64,000 bases of DNA from Cymbomonas tetramitiformis (lineage: Eukaryota; Chlorophyta; Pyramimonadophyceae; Pyramimonadales; Pyramimonadaceae): contig LGRX02014126.1 in assembly GCA_001247695.2 (NCBI GenBank), positions 1 to 64,000 on the forward strand, written 5' to 3'. Numbering within the stretch: the stretch's first letter is position 1; every line of letters starts with the position of its first letter. A program made the position numbers and the translations under genes. The notes beneath the pieces are model-generated. The model was not told where the DNA came from. It did no database searches and worked only from the letters and a program-made list of their open reading frames with translations. Shown here piece after piece: positions 20,508-29,989 of this stretch.

Positions 20508-22324
20508 TTAGTTCCTCTCCAGCGGGTGCACACTTAGGCGAGCTAGTTGCATGCTCAGGCTGGCACGTTGCATGCCCCGCATGCCCCGCATGCCCCGGCT
20601 TATGCCCCGGGGCATGCCCCACTGCATGCCCCACTGAGCTGGTTGCATGCTCAGTCGGCCGTGTTGCATGCCCCGCATGCCCCGCATGGCATGCCCCACT
20701 GCATGCCCCACTGAGCTGGTTGCATGCTCAGTCGGCCGTGTTGCCTGCCCCGCATGCCCCGCATGCCCCGCATGCCCCGCATGCCCCGGGGCATGCCCCA
20801 CTGCATGCCCCACTGAGCTGGTTGCATGCTCAGCCGGCTGTGTTGCATGCCCCGCATGCCCCGTATGCCCCGGCGCATGCCCCGCTGCATGCCCCACTGA
20901 GCTGGCAGCATGCTCAGCCGAGCCGGTTGCGTGACAGGGCGCGCTACCAGCCTGGAGCAGGCTCTCCAGGGCCCGCTCCGCCACCTGAAGTGTCTCCACG
21001 CCATCCATCCATGATTCCATGGTGGCCACCCATCCTGGTACAGGGGTTGGCGGGTGGTCTTCAAAGATCTCGTCGGCATCCAGCACGGAGAGTGGGTCCT
21101 TGGGGAGGTCCGTCTCCTTGTCTACGACACCGGCCTCCTTGAGCCCTTCTCGCGGGTCCTTGGCCACGTAGTCAGGTCGGCGAGATAGCGCATCGGGGAC
21201 CAGAAGAAGAGCTCCTTTGACGTACTCCATTCGTGGGACACCAACTTCCACCAGGTCCATGTACCACCGTGCCTGTCGTCGGCTAAGTTCTCGTCCCGGG
21301 GACATTAGCCATTCCAGGGGGCGATGGTCACCTTGTAACCGGAAGTCGGAGGAGAACAGGTAGTGCCTCCAGGTGACGGTGGTGCAATGGTGCAACGCGC
21401 AGAGCTCCCTTTCGCCGGTGTGGTAATTCTGTTCCGCCGCGGAAAACTGCCGACTGTCGTAGGCTATCACCCTCATACCGTCACCCGTATCTTGCATGAG
21501 TACGCCTCCCAAAGCAACTCCACTTGCATCCGTTTGTACCAAAAACGGCGCTGACCCATCCGCGGCTGCCTTCATGTCAGGCAATGCCAATACAGGGGCT
21601 GAGGAGAGTGCGGTCTTCAACTCGTCGAAGGCCCATTGCTGGAGTTCTCCCCATTGCCACGGTACGTCGGTCTTGGTGAGCGAGATCAAGGGCCGGGCAA
21701 TCTCCGAGAACCGGTGTACGAACCGGCGGTAGTACCCCGCTAGCCCAAGGAACTGTCGGACGTGGGTTACCGTCTCCAGCTTCGGCCAGTCCTTGATGGA
21801 GGACACCTTGTCATGCTGAGGCTGGCATCCTTCGGCGGAGAGAGTGTGGCCCAGGAACCGTAGAGACTCCTTCAACATCTGCGCCTTGGAGGCCTTCAAA
21901 TATACCCCTTTTTCTCGACAAGTGTCCAAGAACTGACGTACGTGGTCGTAGTGTTCCTCCACCGTGCGCGAGAAGACGACCACATCGTCGATGAAGATTC
22001 GTACAAAGGGAGATGACCGAGTGCACGCTGCATTCGCCGTTGATATTGAGAGGGAGAGTTCTGCAGGCCCTGGGGCATCACCAACCATTCATAGGCCCCC
22101 ATCTGGGTGGTGAAGGCGGTCTTCTCCACGTCCTCCTCGGCCATCGGCACTTGCCAGAATCCGTCCACCGCGTCAAAGGAGGAGAAGAACGCTGCCCCTT
22201 GCATCTCGTCAAACATCAGTTGGATGTCCGGTAGTGGGTACCGGTCCCGCACCGTCTGCTGGTTCAATTGTCGGTAATCCACCACCAGACGTAATGTCTT
22301 CGGGTCACCAGGCTTGGGTACCAT
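20508..22324 (-). pseudogene. Element A1 reverse transcriptase and RNase H
   Basis: Two overlapping frames (22324-21896 and 22040-20508) give a Ty3/gypsy RT: LVVDYRQLNQQT, FSSFDAVDGFWQVPMA, PQGLQNSPSQYQRRM, then catalytic FIDDVVVFS (a YxDD variant) and LRFLGHTLSAEGC, followed by RNase H (LVQTDASGVALGGVL, YHTGERELCALHH, DHRPLEWLM). One base is missing near 22011 (CTCCCTTTGTAC against CTCCCTTTCGTC in A2), so RT is split. A deletion of about 70 bp at 22335 removed the RT N-terminus. The linker behind RNase H carries GHA repeats. Confidence 0.85.
20540..20935. repeat. GCATGCCCC coding minisatellite in A1 (3' array)
   Basis: 9-bp units GCATGCCCC, grouped in larger units with TGAGCTGGTTGCATGCTC and CGGCCGTGTT spacers. 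On the coding strand they give GHAGHAGHA... and EHATSSVGHAVGHA repeats in the linker between RNase H and the adenine methyltransferase. An irregular GCATGGCATGCC near 20686-20698 shifts the frame between two long open frames. Confidence 0.9.
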
Positions 22325-24708
22325 CAGACATGGGGCGGCATCTGGCGTAGCTCTTCAGCGGTCATCTTGTATGGGCGCCTACATGGTGGTCCACCCTCCG
22401 CGTCCGGCTTGCGATCGATGCGGGCCTTGTCCTCCTCAGTACGACGCAACTTGGATGCCTCCGGTAAGGCTAAACACAGGGTATCCAAATACTTCTCAAA
22501 GAAGGCGTCAAAGCGCTGCCTCCACGTGCTGCTTACCGGTGCGTCTCGAGTATCTTGACGGGGTCCTTCCTTCTCCAGGGTGGTGTGAGATGACGGTACT
22601 TCAGCAGCGGTAGCTGCGAAGGCTCCTGCCTCGTGGTCGTCCCCGCGCGCCGCCATCATGAGCCACTGAGGTTGTGATTCTTCATCCCCGGCCAGGCGCC
22701 TGGTTTCAGCGTGGATGAGGTGCTGCTTCAGTTGCGTTGCCGTCAAGAACACCTCATCGATCAGCCCTGCGCCCTGGGCCTTGCCCTGACCCATCCCCGG
22801 ACTACAACCCACGAGCGTCACCCGTTGCTGTCCTCCACCATTTGCTCGCGTGTTGAAGGAGACGGAACCGTGACCGGCATAATCCAACGTGACCGGGGAG
22901 AGACTGCGAAGCCACTTACCCCCCAACACCACGTCTACTTGGATTCCTAACGGCAAGACCCGTAGAGCCATCCGCTTCTCGCAGTAGTTTACTCCCGACG
23001 CCGCGTGCGCGGTGAACTTGGTGTACGCCACCTCTCCAGCGGTCTTTACAGACCCATCTGCCAGCGTGACCTTCATTGGTGTCCCTGAGCGCACTGTCAA
23101 GTCGCAAGTACGGGCACATTCCGCCGAGATGAAGTTGTCCGAGGCGCCTGAGTCCACCAGCACCTTCACTCGATGTCCACGAAGGTAGGCATAGAACACC
23201 AGGAGTAGGGGTCCTTCCTCGTCTCGCACCGCTGACAGTGTGTGTGCCAAGAGTGTCCCTGCTCGAGAGTTTGCCTTCCAGCGCACCCCCCCATCCAGTT
23301 GAACATGCCTACATTTAAGAGCATCTTCGATTGGGTGTGAACTCAAGGCGGCTGCAGTCTCGTCCACCAAGACGTTGCACTCGTACTCTTCGCCACTGCC
23401 GTGTTCAGTAACACTGACGTACATGGTGGCGTTGGTCGAGGCACTGACGTGAGCGGTATCACTATCAGTGGGGCTGACGTGGGTAGTGTCACTGTTGGTG
23501 TCGCTGACATGAGTGGTGTCGCTGTCGGTGGCACTGACGTGGGTCGTGTCGCTGTCGGTGGCGCCAACGTGCGTCCTGTCGCTGTCGGTGGCGCTGACGT
23601 GGGTAATGCCACTGTCGGTAGCGCTGACATGCGTGGAGTCGCTGTCTGACCCGCTTTCCAGCGGCTGGGACCCATTGGATGCATGCCGGGCCGGGCGCGT
23701 TGCACGCTGGACCAGGTGCGTCGCCTGCTCAGCGATACAGGTTGCATGCTCAGCTGGCCGCGTTGCTTGCCCCGCATGCCCCGCATGCCCCGCATGCCCC
23801 GCTGCATGCCCCGCTGCATGCCCCGCTGAGCTGGTCGCATGCACAGGCTGGCACGTCGCATGCCCCGCATGCCCCGCATGCCCCGTATGCCCCGCCGCAT
23901 GCCCCGCTGCATGCCCCACTGAACTGGATGCATGCTCAGGCTGACATTTGGCATGCCCCGCATGCCCCGGGGCATGCCCCACTGCATGCCCCACTGAGCT
24001 GGTTGCATGCTCAGTCGGCCGTGTTGCATGCCCCGCATGCCCCGCATGCCCCGCATGCCCCGGGGCATGCCCCACTGCATGCCCCACTGAGCTGGTTGCA
24101 TGCTCAGCCGGTTGTGTTGCATGCCCCGCATGCCCCGCTGCATGTTCCGCTGCATGCTTAGCCGGGCTGGTTGCATGCTCGGCCGGACTGGATGCATGCC
24201 GGCACGGGCTGTTAGGTTCACCCGCCAACTGCTGGGTCATGTTCAGCTCCTCCTCGGGCAGACTGGAGCAGGATACAACATGTTGGTTGCACGCTGGCGG
24301 TATGCTGCCCGATCCGCCCGCCAGCTGCTGGGTCATACTCAGCTCCTCCTCGAGGTGCTCGGATTCGCCCACCGTTTGTCGGGTCACGCTCAGGGCCTCC
24401 CAAACAGCAAGACGTGCAGTTTCCTCCTTCCTCCAGGCTTTCACCCGTTGGTCCAACGTCGTGCGCTTCCTCCCACTCCTCGAAGGCTTCGAACGGCGGG
24501 TAGGCGTATTCTCCTCCGAGGACAGCTCACGGTGTTGTTGCAACCGGTACTGGCTGCAATGGATCTCCATCTCGGACTCATCGGTGCTGTAGGTCAGATC
24601 CGAGGGGCTCGATCCCAGAGTTGCTGCGAGAACTGTCTCGTCTGGTTTGAGGGGGGTAGGATTGGGAGGTGGGTGTGCTCGTCGGACGCGTTCGAACACA
24701 TCCTGCAC
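22324..24708 (-). CDS. Element A1 repeat-rich linker and aspartic protease
   Basis: The frame of about 794 residues begins with a Ser/Thr/charged region, then GHA-type repeats (about 24170-23690, with SSVGHAVGHAPGHAGHA units), then a Thr/Asp array (SATDSDTTHV decapeptides, about 23650-23400). It ends in a retropepsin-like domain: VKVLVDSGASDNFIS (catalytic DSG), VTLADGS and LGIQVDVVLGGKWL near 23180-22900. The frame ends at 22324, where a deletion joins EELRQ to the RT start out of frame. The repeat arrays are probably flexible spacers in the polyprotein; both have counterparts in other family A proteins. Confidence 0.8.
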   Translation of the reverse strand: MQDVFERVRRAHPPPNPTPLKPDETVLAATLGSSPSDLTYSTDESEMEIHCSQYRLQQHRELSSEENTPTRRSKPSRSGRKRTTLDQRVKAWRKEETARLAVWEALSVTRQTVGESEHLEEELSMTQQLAGGSGSIPPACNQHVVSCSSLPEEELNMTQQLAGEPNSPCRHASSPAEHATSPAKHAAEHAAGHAGHATQPAEHATSSVGHAVGHAPGHAGHAGHAGHATRPTEHATSSVGHAVGHAPGHAGHAKCQPEHASSSVGHAAGHAAGHTGHAGHAGHATCQPVHATSSAGHAAGHAAGHAGHAGHAGQATRPAEHATCIAEQATHLVQRATRPARHASNGSQPLESGSDSDSTHVSATDSGITHVSATDSDRTHVGATDSDTTHVSATDSDTTHVSDTNSDTTHVSPTDSDTAHVSASTNATMYVSVTEHGSGEEYECNVLVDETAAALSSHPIEDALKCRHVQLDGGVRWKANSRAGTLLAHTLSAVRDEEGPLLLVFYAYLRGHRVKVLVDSGASDNFISAECARTCDLTVRSGTPMKVTLADGSVKTAGEVAYTKFTAHAASGVNYCEKRMALRVLPLGIQVDVVLGGKWLRSLSPVTLDYAGHGSVSFNTRANGGGQQRVTLVGCSPGMGQGKAQGAGLIDEVFLTATQLKQHLIHAETRRLAGDEESQPQWLMMAARGDDHEAGAFAATAAEVPSSHTTLEKEGPRQDTRDAPVSSTWRQRFDAFFEKYLDTLCLALPEASKLRRTEEDKARIDRKPDAEGGPPCRRPYKMTAEELRQMPPHV
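23400..23660 (-). repeat. 30-bp coding repeat encoding SATDSDTTHV
   Basis: About eight 30-bp units (on the + strand, GTGGCACTGACGTGGGTCGT-like) give Ser-Ala-Thr-Asp-Ser-Asp-Thr-Thr-His-Val decapeptides on the minus strand. An equivalent array occurs in A2 at about 34650-34865 (TASGTTHVSP), at the same place upstream of the protease. Confidence 0.85.
23690..24200. repeat. GCATGCCCC coding minisatellite in A1 (5' array)
   Basis: Runs of the 9-bp unit GCATGCCCC interrupted by GAGCTGGTTGCATGCTCAG-like spacers, arranged in about five higher-order units. Coding-strand product: GHA repeats with EHATSS / VHATSS spacers. It is homologous to the arrays at 20540-20935 and 28840-28960 in the same element. 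Confidence 0.9.
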
Positions 24709-24714
24709 GACCGC

Positions 24715-25740
24715 CTAGCCGTACTGCTTGACCCGCTGGGCTGCCGTAGTCCACGCTGAGGCCGTCTTGAGCGCATGAGAGTCAAGGGGAGTGTCCTGCG
24801 CTCGTTGTGCCCGCCGACGTCGCCACAAGCGATAGGCTTGCTGTATTGATATCGCCGCAGATGCTTGACGCCGTCGAAGGCGACGGAGGCCAATCGTCTC
24901 CCAAGGTCGGCCTTCTTGCGGTACACTAGTCTTCGGCCCGTATTCTTGCTCCACAGCCCGACGTTGCTCGCGTGGGCTCAGCTCTGCCCAGGCCAAGCCC
25001 AATGTGCCGCCCATGCGACCACGCAAGCGGGCGAGTATAAGCTCGTCCAACTCGTACTTCCGTTGGCGACGGCTGAAAGGAGTAGTCGCGGGACGTCGTG
25101 TAGCATGGCGGCGACTGCGCTCGGCCATCTTGTGTGCCTCTGCCGGGGACTTCTTCTTGAGGGTCATGCGTAGTTGTCGTAGTAGGACACTTTCAGAGGT
25201 AGCCCCAGCCGGACTTCTCCAGCTCCACGATGTCAACCGCCTACGCTGGTCCGCCAAGGAACTCTGGTACACCTCGGAGGCCCCCGGTGCAGCCAGATGC
25301 AAATCCTTGTAGTCGTTGGGCTGAACTGCTGGTGCCGCGTGATGCGCTCGGATGCGTGGGGGAGGTCCATCAACATTACCGCGGTCAACCGGGACACCGT
25401 GTTCGGCACAGTAAGTCTCCCAACAAGAATGTGCTGTCGGTGGGGCTATCGGTGGAGTCAATGATCCCCGAGCAGGGGGGGAATTCTCCACTGAGAGGGG
25501 GCGTCTGCTCAAAATGGTAGCGCGCCGTGCGCGCTCTCGGCCACTGAAGGCAATCCGTGATGAACGGGGCCTCGGGCTGACGGTGGAGGGGGGCCGTGCG
25601 GCCACACCATGGGGTGAATCTGATGAAGCCTCTGTGCTCACTGGGGCATGCTGCACTCGCAGTGAGACGGGCTTTGTCGGGGTACAGGCGGTGGCCTCGT
25701 CACGTGACGTCCGCGAGGGCCATGAAGGACGGGCTGCCAC
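24715..25740 (-). CDS. Element A1 gag-pol linker protein, basic, with IQ-like motif
   Basis: The open frame of about 341 residues is basic and Arg/Ser-rich with no enzymatic domain. Blocks such as LDELILARLRGRMGGTLGLAWAEL and WETIGLRRLRRR correspond loosely to the A2 region at 33600-34080 (LYAAWRELSPAEQ, RLWEKEGVRRAA), so it is a real element protein between gag and protease. Near its end AAISIQQAYRLWRRRR resembles a calmodulin-binding IQ motif (IQxxxRxxxR). The sequence ends at a stop near 24717, directly before the protease frame, which lies in another phase. The function is unknown; nucleic-acid binding is plausible from its charge. Confidence 0.55.
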   Translation of the reverse strand: MAARPSWPSRTSRDEATACTPTKPVSLRVQHAPVSTEASSDSPHGVAARPPSTVSPRPRSSRIAFSGRERARRATILSRRPLSVENSPPARGSLTPPIAPPTAHSCWETYCAEHGVPVDRGNVDGPPPRIRAHHAAPAVQPNDYKDLHLAAPGASEVYQSSLADQRRRLTSWSWRSPAGATSESVLLRQLRMTLKKKSPAEAHKMAERSRRHATRRPATTPFSRRQRKYELDELILARLRGRMGGTLGLAWAELSPREQRRAVEQEYGPKTSVPQEGRPWETIGLRRLRRRQASAAISIQQAYRLWRRRRAQRAQDTPLDSHALKTASAWTTAAQRVKQYG

Positions 25741-25781
25741 ATTGGTATAGGGCTGCCTCTGTCCACGGGGTCGATGGAGAT

Positions 25782-26690
25782 TTACTCCTCTTGCCCGGGA
25801 GCCCCTGTCGGCTCCCCACTCCGAAAAGCTGGATCCTCGGTGTTCGTGATGTCACACATGGCACTCAGATCCCCATAGAGGTCCACGTCAACATCCGTCA
25901 GAGCGAGGATTTCCTCCATCGTCTCCAGCTCTTCTGAGTTGAGGGAATCCTCCTCGACTCTCTCCTCAATGACTTCCACGCAAGCCGCCACTTGCCCTGG
26001 CCTTCGCGCCAACCGCGCCGGGGCGTTGGCCTTCCAGATGGCCAGCTTCTTCTCGTCCGTGCAATTGGCCACCAAGTGCTCGAGACTGCCACATGCAAAA
26101 CAGGGCCGCTCCCTCACCGCAGGTGCCGGTCGGGATCCTTGGGTCGCCGCCGTGCTTACATCCACAGGAGCCGCTGTTGCCGAGTCATTCCCAGCAGTCC
26201 CCGGTTCCCACGTGAGGGCCGCCAACGCAGGCCTCCTCGGAGGCCACCTAGGCCGGCTAGCCGGGGCGCTACGTGGTGGAGCTTGCCGTTGTCGGTGTCC
26301 CATTTCTAACGCCACCTTGCGGGCGATGGTGTCGTGGAGAACCGCGTCCTCCATCACCTTAGCCGTCTCAATTTCCGTGGCCACGGAACGAACCTTCAAG
26401 ATGGCGGAGGTGTCGGACCGTCCAAGTCGACGTTGTTCCTCTTCCCACTGCTCCGGGTGACTGGTGTCTAGCCCAAGATCCGCCAACTTGGAACCCACTT
26501 GAACGCTGTGTCGTAGTCCACCCCAAAAGAGCTCGAGAAGTTCCAGTTTGATAACCTTACCGCAACCCCGCACTACGTCCGCCACGAAGTTGACAGTCGC
26601 AGTTCGGGTGGTGATGCGGGTGTAGAAAGCACCGGTCTTCTCCTCCGATCGTTGTCTCCATCGGTGGTACCATCGAGACGGAATTCTGGA
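25782..26690 (-). CDS. Element A1 gag, capsid end and CCHC zinc knuckle
   Basis: The frame contains an alpha-helical capsid-like part (KLELLELFWGGLRHSV, HPEQWEEEQRRLG) and a perfect zinc knuckle, CFACGSLEHLVANC (C-x2-C-x4-H-x4-C), near 26110-26060, followed by an acidic tail. It matches A2 gag at 32300-33090 (CFACGSTEHIVRNC, then TDEAKLKEW). The knuckle binds element RNA during packaging. The N-terminal part of the capsid is separated from it by element X, inserted at 26691-26699. Confidence 0.85.
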   Translation of the reverse strand, partial: SRIPSRWYHRWRQRSEEKTGAFYTRITTRTATVNFVADVVRGCGKVIKLELLELFWGGLRHSVQVGSKLADLGLDTSHPEQWEEEQRRLGRSDTSAILKVRSVATEIETAKVMEDAVLHDTIARKVALEMGHRQRQAPPRSAPASRPRWPPRRPALAALTWEPGTAGNDSATAAPVDVSTAATQGSRPAPAVRERPCFACGSLEHLVANCTDEKKLAIWKANAPARLARRPGQVAACVEVIEERVEEDSLNSEELETMEEILALTDVDVDLYGDLSAMCDITNTEDPAFRSGEPTGAPGQEE

Positions 26691-26699
26691 ACGCCTCGT

Positions 26700-28292
26700 G
26701 AAAAAGAAAAAGAAAAGAAAAAATGTGACATACTCCTACCGGAGACGTGATGTTAGGAGGTGCACAGCTGTCAAGCCTGCCCCTTTATTTCTACCTATCT
26801 ACAGATGTTCCAGGCAGTTATCACTTGCAAAAGTTAAAACCCTCCCTGCAGCCCTGCCTCATAACGGGAGGCTGCAGTTCAGATGGCACGGGCGACAAGC
26901 GGTTAAAGATGCCCCCACTGTTTATTTGGCACCAGGCAAGCAAGTTTGTCCGATGCCAAGTGAGGCCGTCTACTAGTGGAGCTCCTAATGGGGTCTCCCA
27001 GTATGCGGCCCGGTGGGGGTGCATATCCTAGGATACATGCAATTCTAAAAGCACAAGTTGTGCTCCAACTAGAGCAAGATCTGCAGAGGGTAGATGTTGA
27101 GCAGATATTGTGGTCGAATGTAGATGCGCCGGTCTAATGACCACGCCGCTGCCGCCGCTGAAAACCCCCAGATGCGTCGTGGTGTGGGGGACGAAAAGCG
27201 GATGCCGGCTCTGTCGTGCCTGTCCCGCCAGGTTGCCAAACTCGTCGGCCGCTGACTCGCTCCCAGCAGGTCCTGCACATGCGCGCTGAGTGAAGGCGCG
27301 CCAGGGAAATGTAGCTGGCGGAGTTCCGGTTATCAGACGTGCTGGTCATAGACCTCCACGTCCAAGCCGTCCGCCTCATGCCAGGGGTCCTCGTACTCGA
27401 GGTCGGCGATGTCCTCGTCCTGCGAGTCCCCCTGCGCAGCTGCTTTCCCCTTTTTGCTCGTTCTCGGTGGGCTAGGCGGCACCGATGCCGGTTTACCACT
27501 ACGTTTCTCACCAGGAGAAGGCGGTGTGCCAGACGGTGCACGCTGAACGATGTCCGAAAACGTTGAGTCCGAAACCGCTGCACCACAGGATGGCGCCGCG
27601 GTTTGCGCGAAGTCTCTGGACTTCACTGTTCCAGAGGCGCTGCCAAAGGTGAAAGATGCTCCTGGTACGACCGTTGGCAAAACGGAAGGAGTCGTGAAGA
27701 ACCCCGTCGTCGCTGGCGGATCTCTCCGCTCAGCGCGCTCCTTCGCGTTCTGTCGCTGCGTGGTTCTCCTGAGGGTCCTGACGCTTGGCCCCTGCGATGA
27801 GGCGGTGCCACGCGTGGATGAAGAAGGCGGAAACGTCGATGAAGTCGCCAAGCCCGGTGCTGTCGTGCTAGCCCGCTCAAATGCGGGAAGGCACACCGTT
27901 GCCGCTGCTGCAACTGCTCGAGTCGCGTGCAGAGCCAGATGCGTTAGGCTCTGTTGCGGCGTAAGCGCGATGGACTCGTCGTCACCGATGCATTCCGGCA
28001 GGGCCGCCCCCTGCCTTCGTGCTAGCCTTTGTGCCCTCAGCGCAGCCTGAGCTGTGCTGATGAGTAACTCGAGGCTCATCTCCGCTGCTTCGTGCTGCGG
28101 ACTCGTTGCCGGTCCGCAAGATGTCGGCTTTCGCCCCCCCATGTCGTGAGAGCCCGCTTTAACACAAAATTCTCGTGAATAATTTCAAAATTATCTTCCC
28201 TTTATCCATTATATCGCTTGAAATTTTTCATAAAAACTTTTGGGTGAGAGCGTTGCGCCGCCGCACCAGGTTCGTCCCCACCCTCTAGTTTC
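26700..28292 (-). mobile_element. Element X, copy 1, inserted in A1 gag
   Basis: It is flanked by a 9-bp target duplication ACGCCTCGT (26691-26699 and 28293-28301). It is about 95 percent identical by eye to copy 2 (58519-60066) over 1.5 kb. In its own orientation (minus) it has one open frame near the 5' end and ends in a pyrimidine-rich tail (CATTTTTTCTTTTC...). The first 34 nt differ entirely from copy 2, up to a common point GCGCAACGCTCTCACCC. A terminal low-complexity tail plus variable-length target duplications suggests a LINE-like or SINE-like retrotransposon; there are no inverted or long direct termini. Confidence 0.75.
27333..28142 (-). CDS. Element X open frame, copy 1 (269 aa, unknown)
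   Basis: The product starts MGGRKPTSCGPATSPQHEAA and is Ala/Ser/Thr/Pro-rich with a basic C-terminal stretch (PPRTSKKGKAAAQGD) and an acidic end (DIADLEYEDPWHEADG). No zinc knuckle, RT or endonuclease motif is visible. Copy 2 encodes the same protein with a 15-residue in-frame deletion near residues 190-205 and a few substitutions, so both copies keep the frame, which supports real coding. It could be an ORF1-like protein of a non-LTR element or a captured gene. Neighbouring plus-strand frames are shadows. Confidence 0.55.
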   Translation of the reverse strand: MGGRKPTSCGPATSPQHEAAEMSLELLISTAQAALRAQRLARRQGAALPECIGDDESIALTPQQSLTHLALHATRAVAAAATVCLPAFERASTTAPGLATSSTFPPSSSTRGTASSQGPSVRTLRRTTQRQNAKERAERRDPPATTGFFTTPSVLPTVVPGASFTFGSASGTVKSRDFAQTAAPSCGAAVSDSTFSDIVQRAPSGTPPSPGEKRSGKPASVPPSPPRTSKKGKAAAQGDSQDEDIADLEYEDPWHEADGLDVEVYDQHV

Positions 28293-28301
28293 ACGCCTCG
28301 T

Positions 28302-29780
28302 ACCTCGAATAGACTCCTCTGCCACCAAGCGGTCCACCAAGAGAGCGTAGGTGGAGGTCTCGGTGGTGTGCAGCGGACGTATCTCGGGGAAAGAGGTACT
28401 GCCGGCCCCGCTCAGAATGTATCGAGCGGGACTCAGCCCAAGATTGTCACAGATCTTCAGGGCTGCCGACAGACCATAGTGCGAGGAGGTGACCTCGGGT
28501 AACGTCGCTGTAGTGGCCAATTCACCCGGGGGCACCCACAAGGAATCCCCTTGGGGAGTGACCACTAACAGCCGTGTAGTTGACGTCGACGGCCCCGCCC
28601 CCCCAGCCGGGTCACCATCAGGGTCGTCACCAGGGTCATCTCCAGGGTCGTCACCAGGGTCGTCACCAGGGTCGTCCTCCGTGTCCTTATTATAGTCGCT
28701 ACTCCGGCTTTTCGATTCTTCATCGGCGGCAAGCGGCTTCCCACCATTCCAGCCCAAGGTAAGCTGGCCTCCGCTGGTTGCATGCTGGGAGACGCTGGTT
28801 GCAAGCTGCTGGAACCCACTGGTTGCATGTTGGGGCTGGCGTGTTGCATGCCCCGCATGCCCCGCATGCCCCGCATGCCCCGGGGCATACCCTGCTGCAT
28901 GCCCCACTGAGCCGGGTACATGCTCAGCCGGTTGTGTTGCATGCCCCGCATGCCCGACTGAGCCGGGTGCATACTCAGCCGCTCCCGCTGCATGTTGTGG
29001 CTGGCCTTCACCAGACCCGTACACCACAGGGGTGTCCAAGCTTGCTCGACGTCTTCTCGCTAGACGCCGTTCCTCGGCCACCGCGCCCTCCGTTGCGGCA
29101 GCCTCTAGCTGAGCCATTTGGTCGCGTAAGCTCCCCGCCTCGGTCTCTACGAGGAACCGAGCGGTCTCGGCGCGGACTACCCTCTGCAACATTTCCTGGT
29201 CCGTCAACTCCTTCCTCCGATGCCTCTCCAACTTGAGACGCCGCTCTCGTCGCTTGCGGCTATGCTGAGTGCCCGCTGCAGACTCATAGCCAGAACCGGA
29301 TGTCGTGCTCCCAGGTTGAGACGCGTGAGCTTGGGAGAGGTCCTCGGTCACCACGTCTTGGGGCTCCGTGCGTATTGGCAAGGTTCTCCCAAGAGTATCT
29401 GGCCCCGAAGCACGGCGACGATGATGCGGCTGATGGGTTATCACACCCTCGTCAGGAGAAATATCGGTGTGAGGAATCGGTTCCATCAGCGGTGTCGGAT
29501 ACAGTCGTTGGGGGACCACTCTCATGTCTGTCGCCACCGCCCGCTCTGCAGCCGCCATGCGCTCTCGCGCTGCCCACCATTCCCTAGCACGTGCCTCCGA
29601 CGCAGGGTCAGCTCCATATACTGGAGGTGGAGGCGGTGGAAAGTAAACGGGTAGTGTCCATGGATCCCCGTAGGTGGTCGACATCGGCGCGGGAGTGTAC
29701 GGGGCGTGTGTCAACACGCCGGGGGCATGGGGTAGCGGCGAGCCTGTGGCATAATGGTGTGGCATGCCAAAGGGTTGTGG
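28302..29780 (-). CDS. Element A1 gag, N-terminal part
   Basis: The frame runs from the LTR repeats directly into gag. Order: Pro/Tyr-rich start (VYFPPPPPPVYGADP), basic linker, a predicted coiled coil (KLERHRRKELTDQEMLQRVV...LRDQMAQLEAAA, about 29240-29080), a GHA repeat block (about 28970-28840), a run of GDDP repeats (about 28680-28610) and a conserved LWVPPGEL...KICDNLGLSPARYILSG block ending at the insertion of element X. In the unoccupied element it continued into the capsid part at 26690. The fusion of LTR repeats to gag suggests deletion of the leader and most of the 5' LTR, so the true start codon is uncertain. Confidence 0.65.
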
Positions 29781-29989
29781 CGGCATACCCATGGGGCATA
29801 CGCCTCGGGGCATACCCATGGGGCATACGCCTCGGGGCATACTGTACCCATGATGCTTGGGGCATACGCCTCGGGGCATACCCATGGGGCATACGCCTCG
29901 GGCCATACCCATGGGGCATACGCCTCGGGCCATACCCATGGGGCATACCCATGGGGCATAGCCCTGAGCTGTCCGCGCCTCCCGGTACA
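29781..29989 (-). repeat. 5' LTR remnant of element A1
   Basis: It begins at 29989 with TGTACCGGGAGGCGCGGACAGCTCAGGGC, matching the 3' LTR start at 17349, and continues with six or seven units of the 26-bp array, one disrupted by ACTGTACCCATGATGC. The AT-rich 690-bp remainder of the LTR is absent; sequence passes straight into gag. Deletion by recombination within the repeats is the simplest explanation. Confidence 0.75.

Larger units (their letters stand above)
16143..29989 (-). mobile_element. Gypsy element A1, LTR retrotransposon nested in B1
   Basis: The boundaries are exact: ends TGTACCAGGCAC (16143) and CCTCCCGGTACA (29989), flanked by a 5-bp target duplication, ATTAC (16138-16142) and ATGAC (29990-29994), one mismatch. 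All its genes read on the minus strand: 5' LTR remnant (about 29780-29989), gag, protease, RT, RNase H, adenine methyltransferase, integrase, chromodomain, cytosine methyltransferase, polypurine tract and 3' LTR (17349-16143). It carries one nested copy of element X (26700-28292). Several frameshifts, one RT deletion and 5' LTR loss make it inactive, though long frames survive, so it is relatively young. Confidence 0.85.

Noticed and set aside
20492..21142. Plus-strand frames rich in CPACPACP and HAPHAPHAP over the GCATGCCCC arrays (also 23513-24592)
   Set aside because: Antisense shadows of the minus-strand A1 polyprotein repeats, with no domain.
26698..27031. Plus-strand frames at the tail of element X (also 58541-58847)
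   Set aside because: Present in both copies only because the DNA is duplicated. They start inside the low-complexity tail and show no domain, and the element's coding strand is minus.
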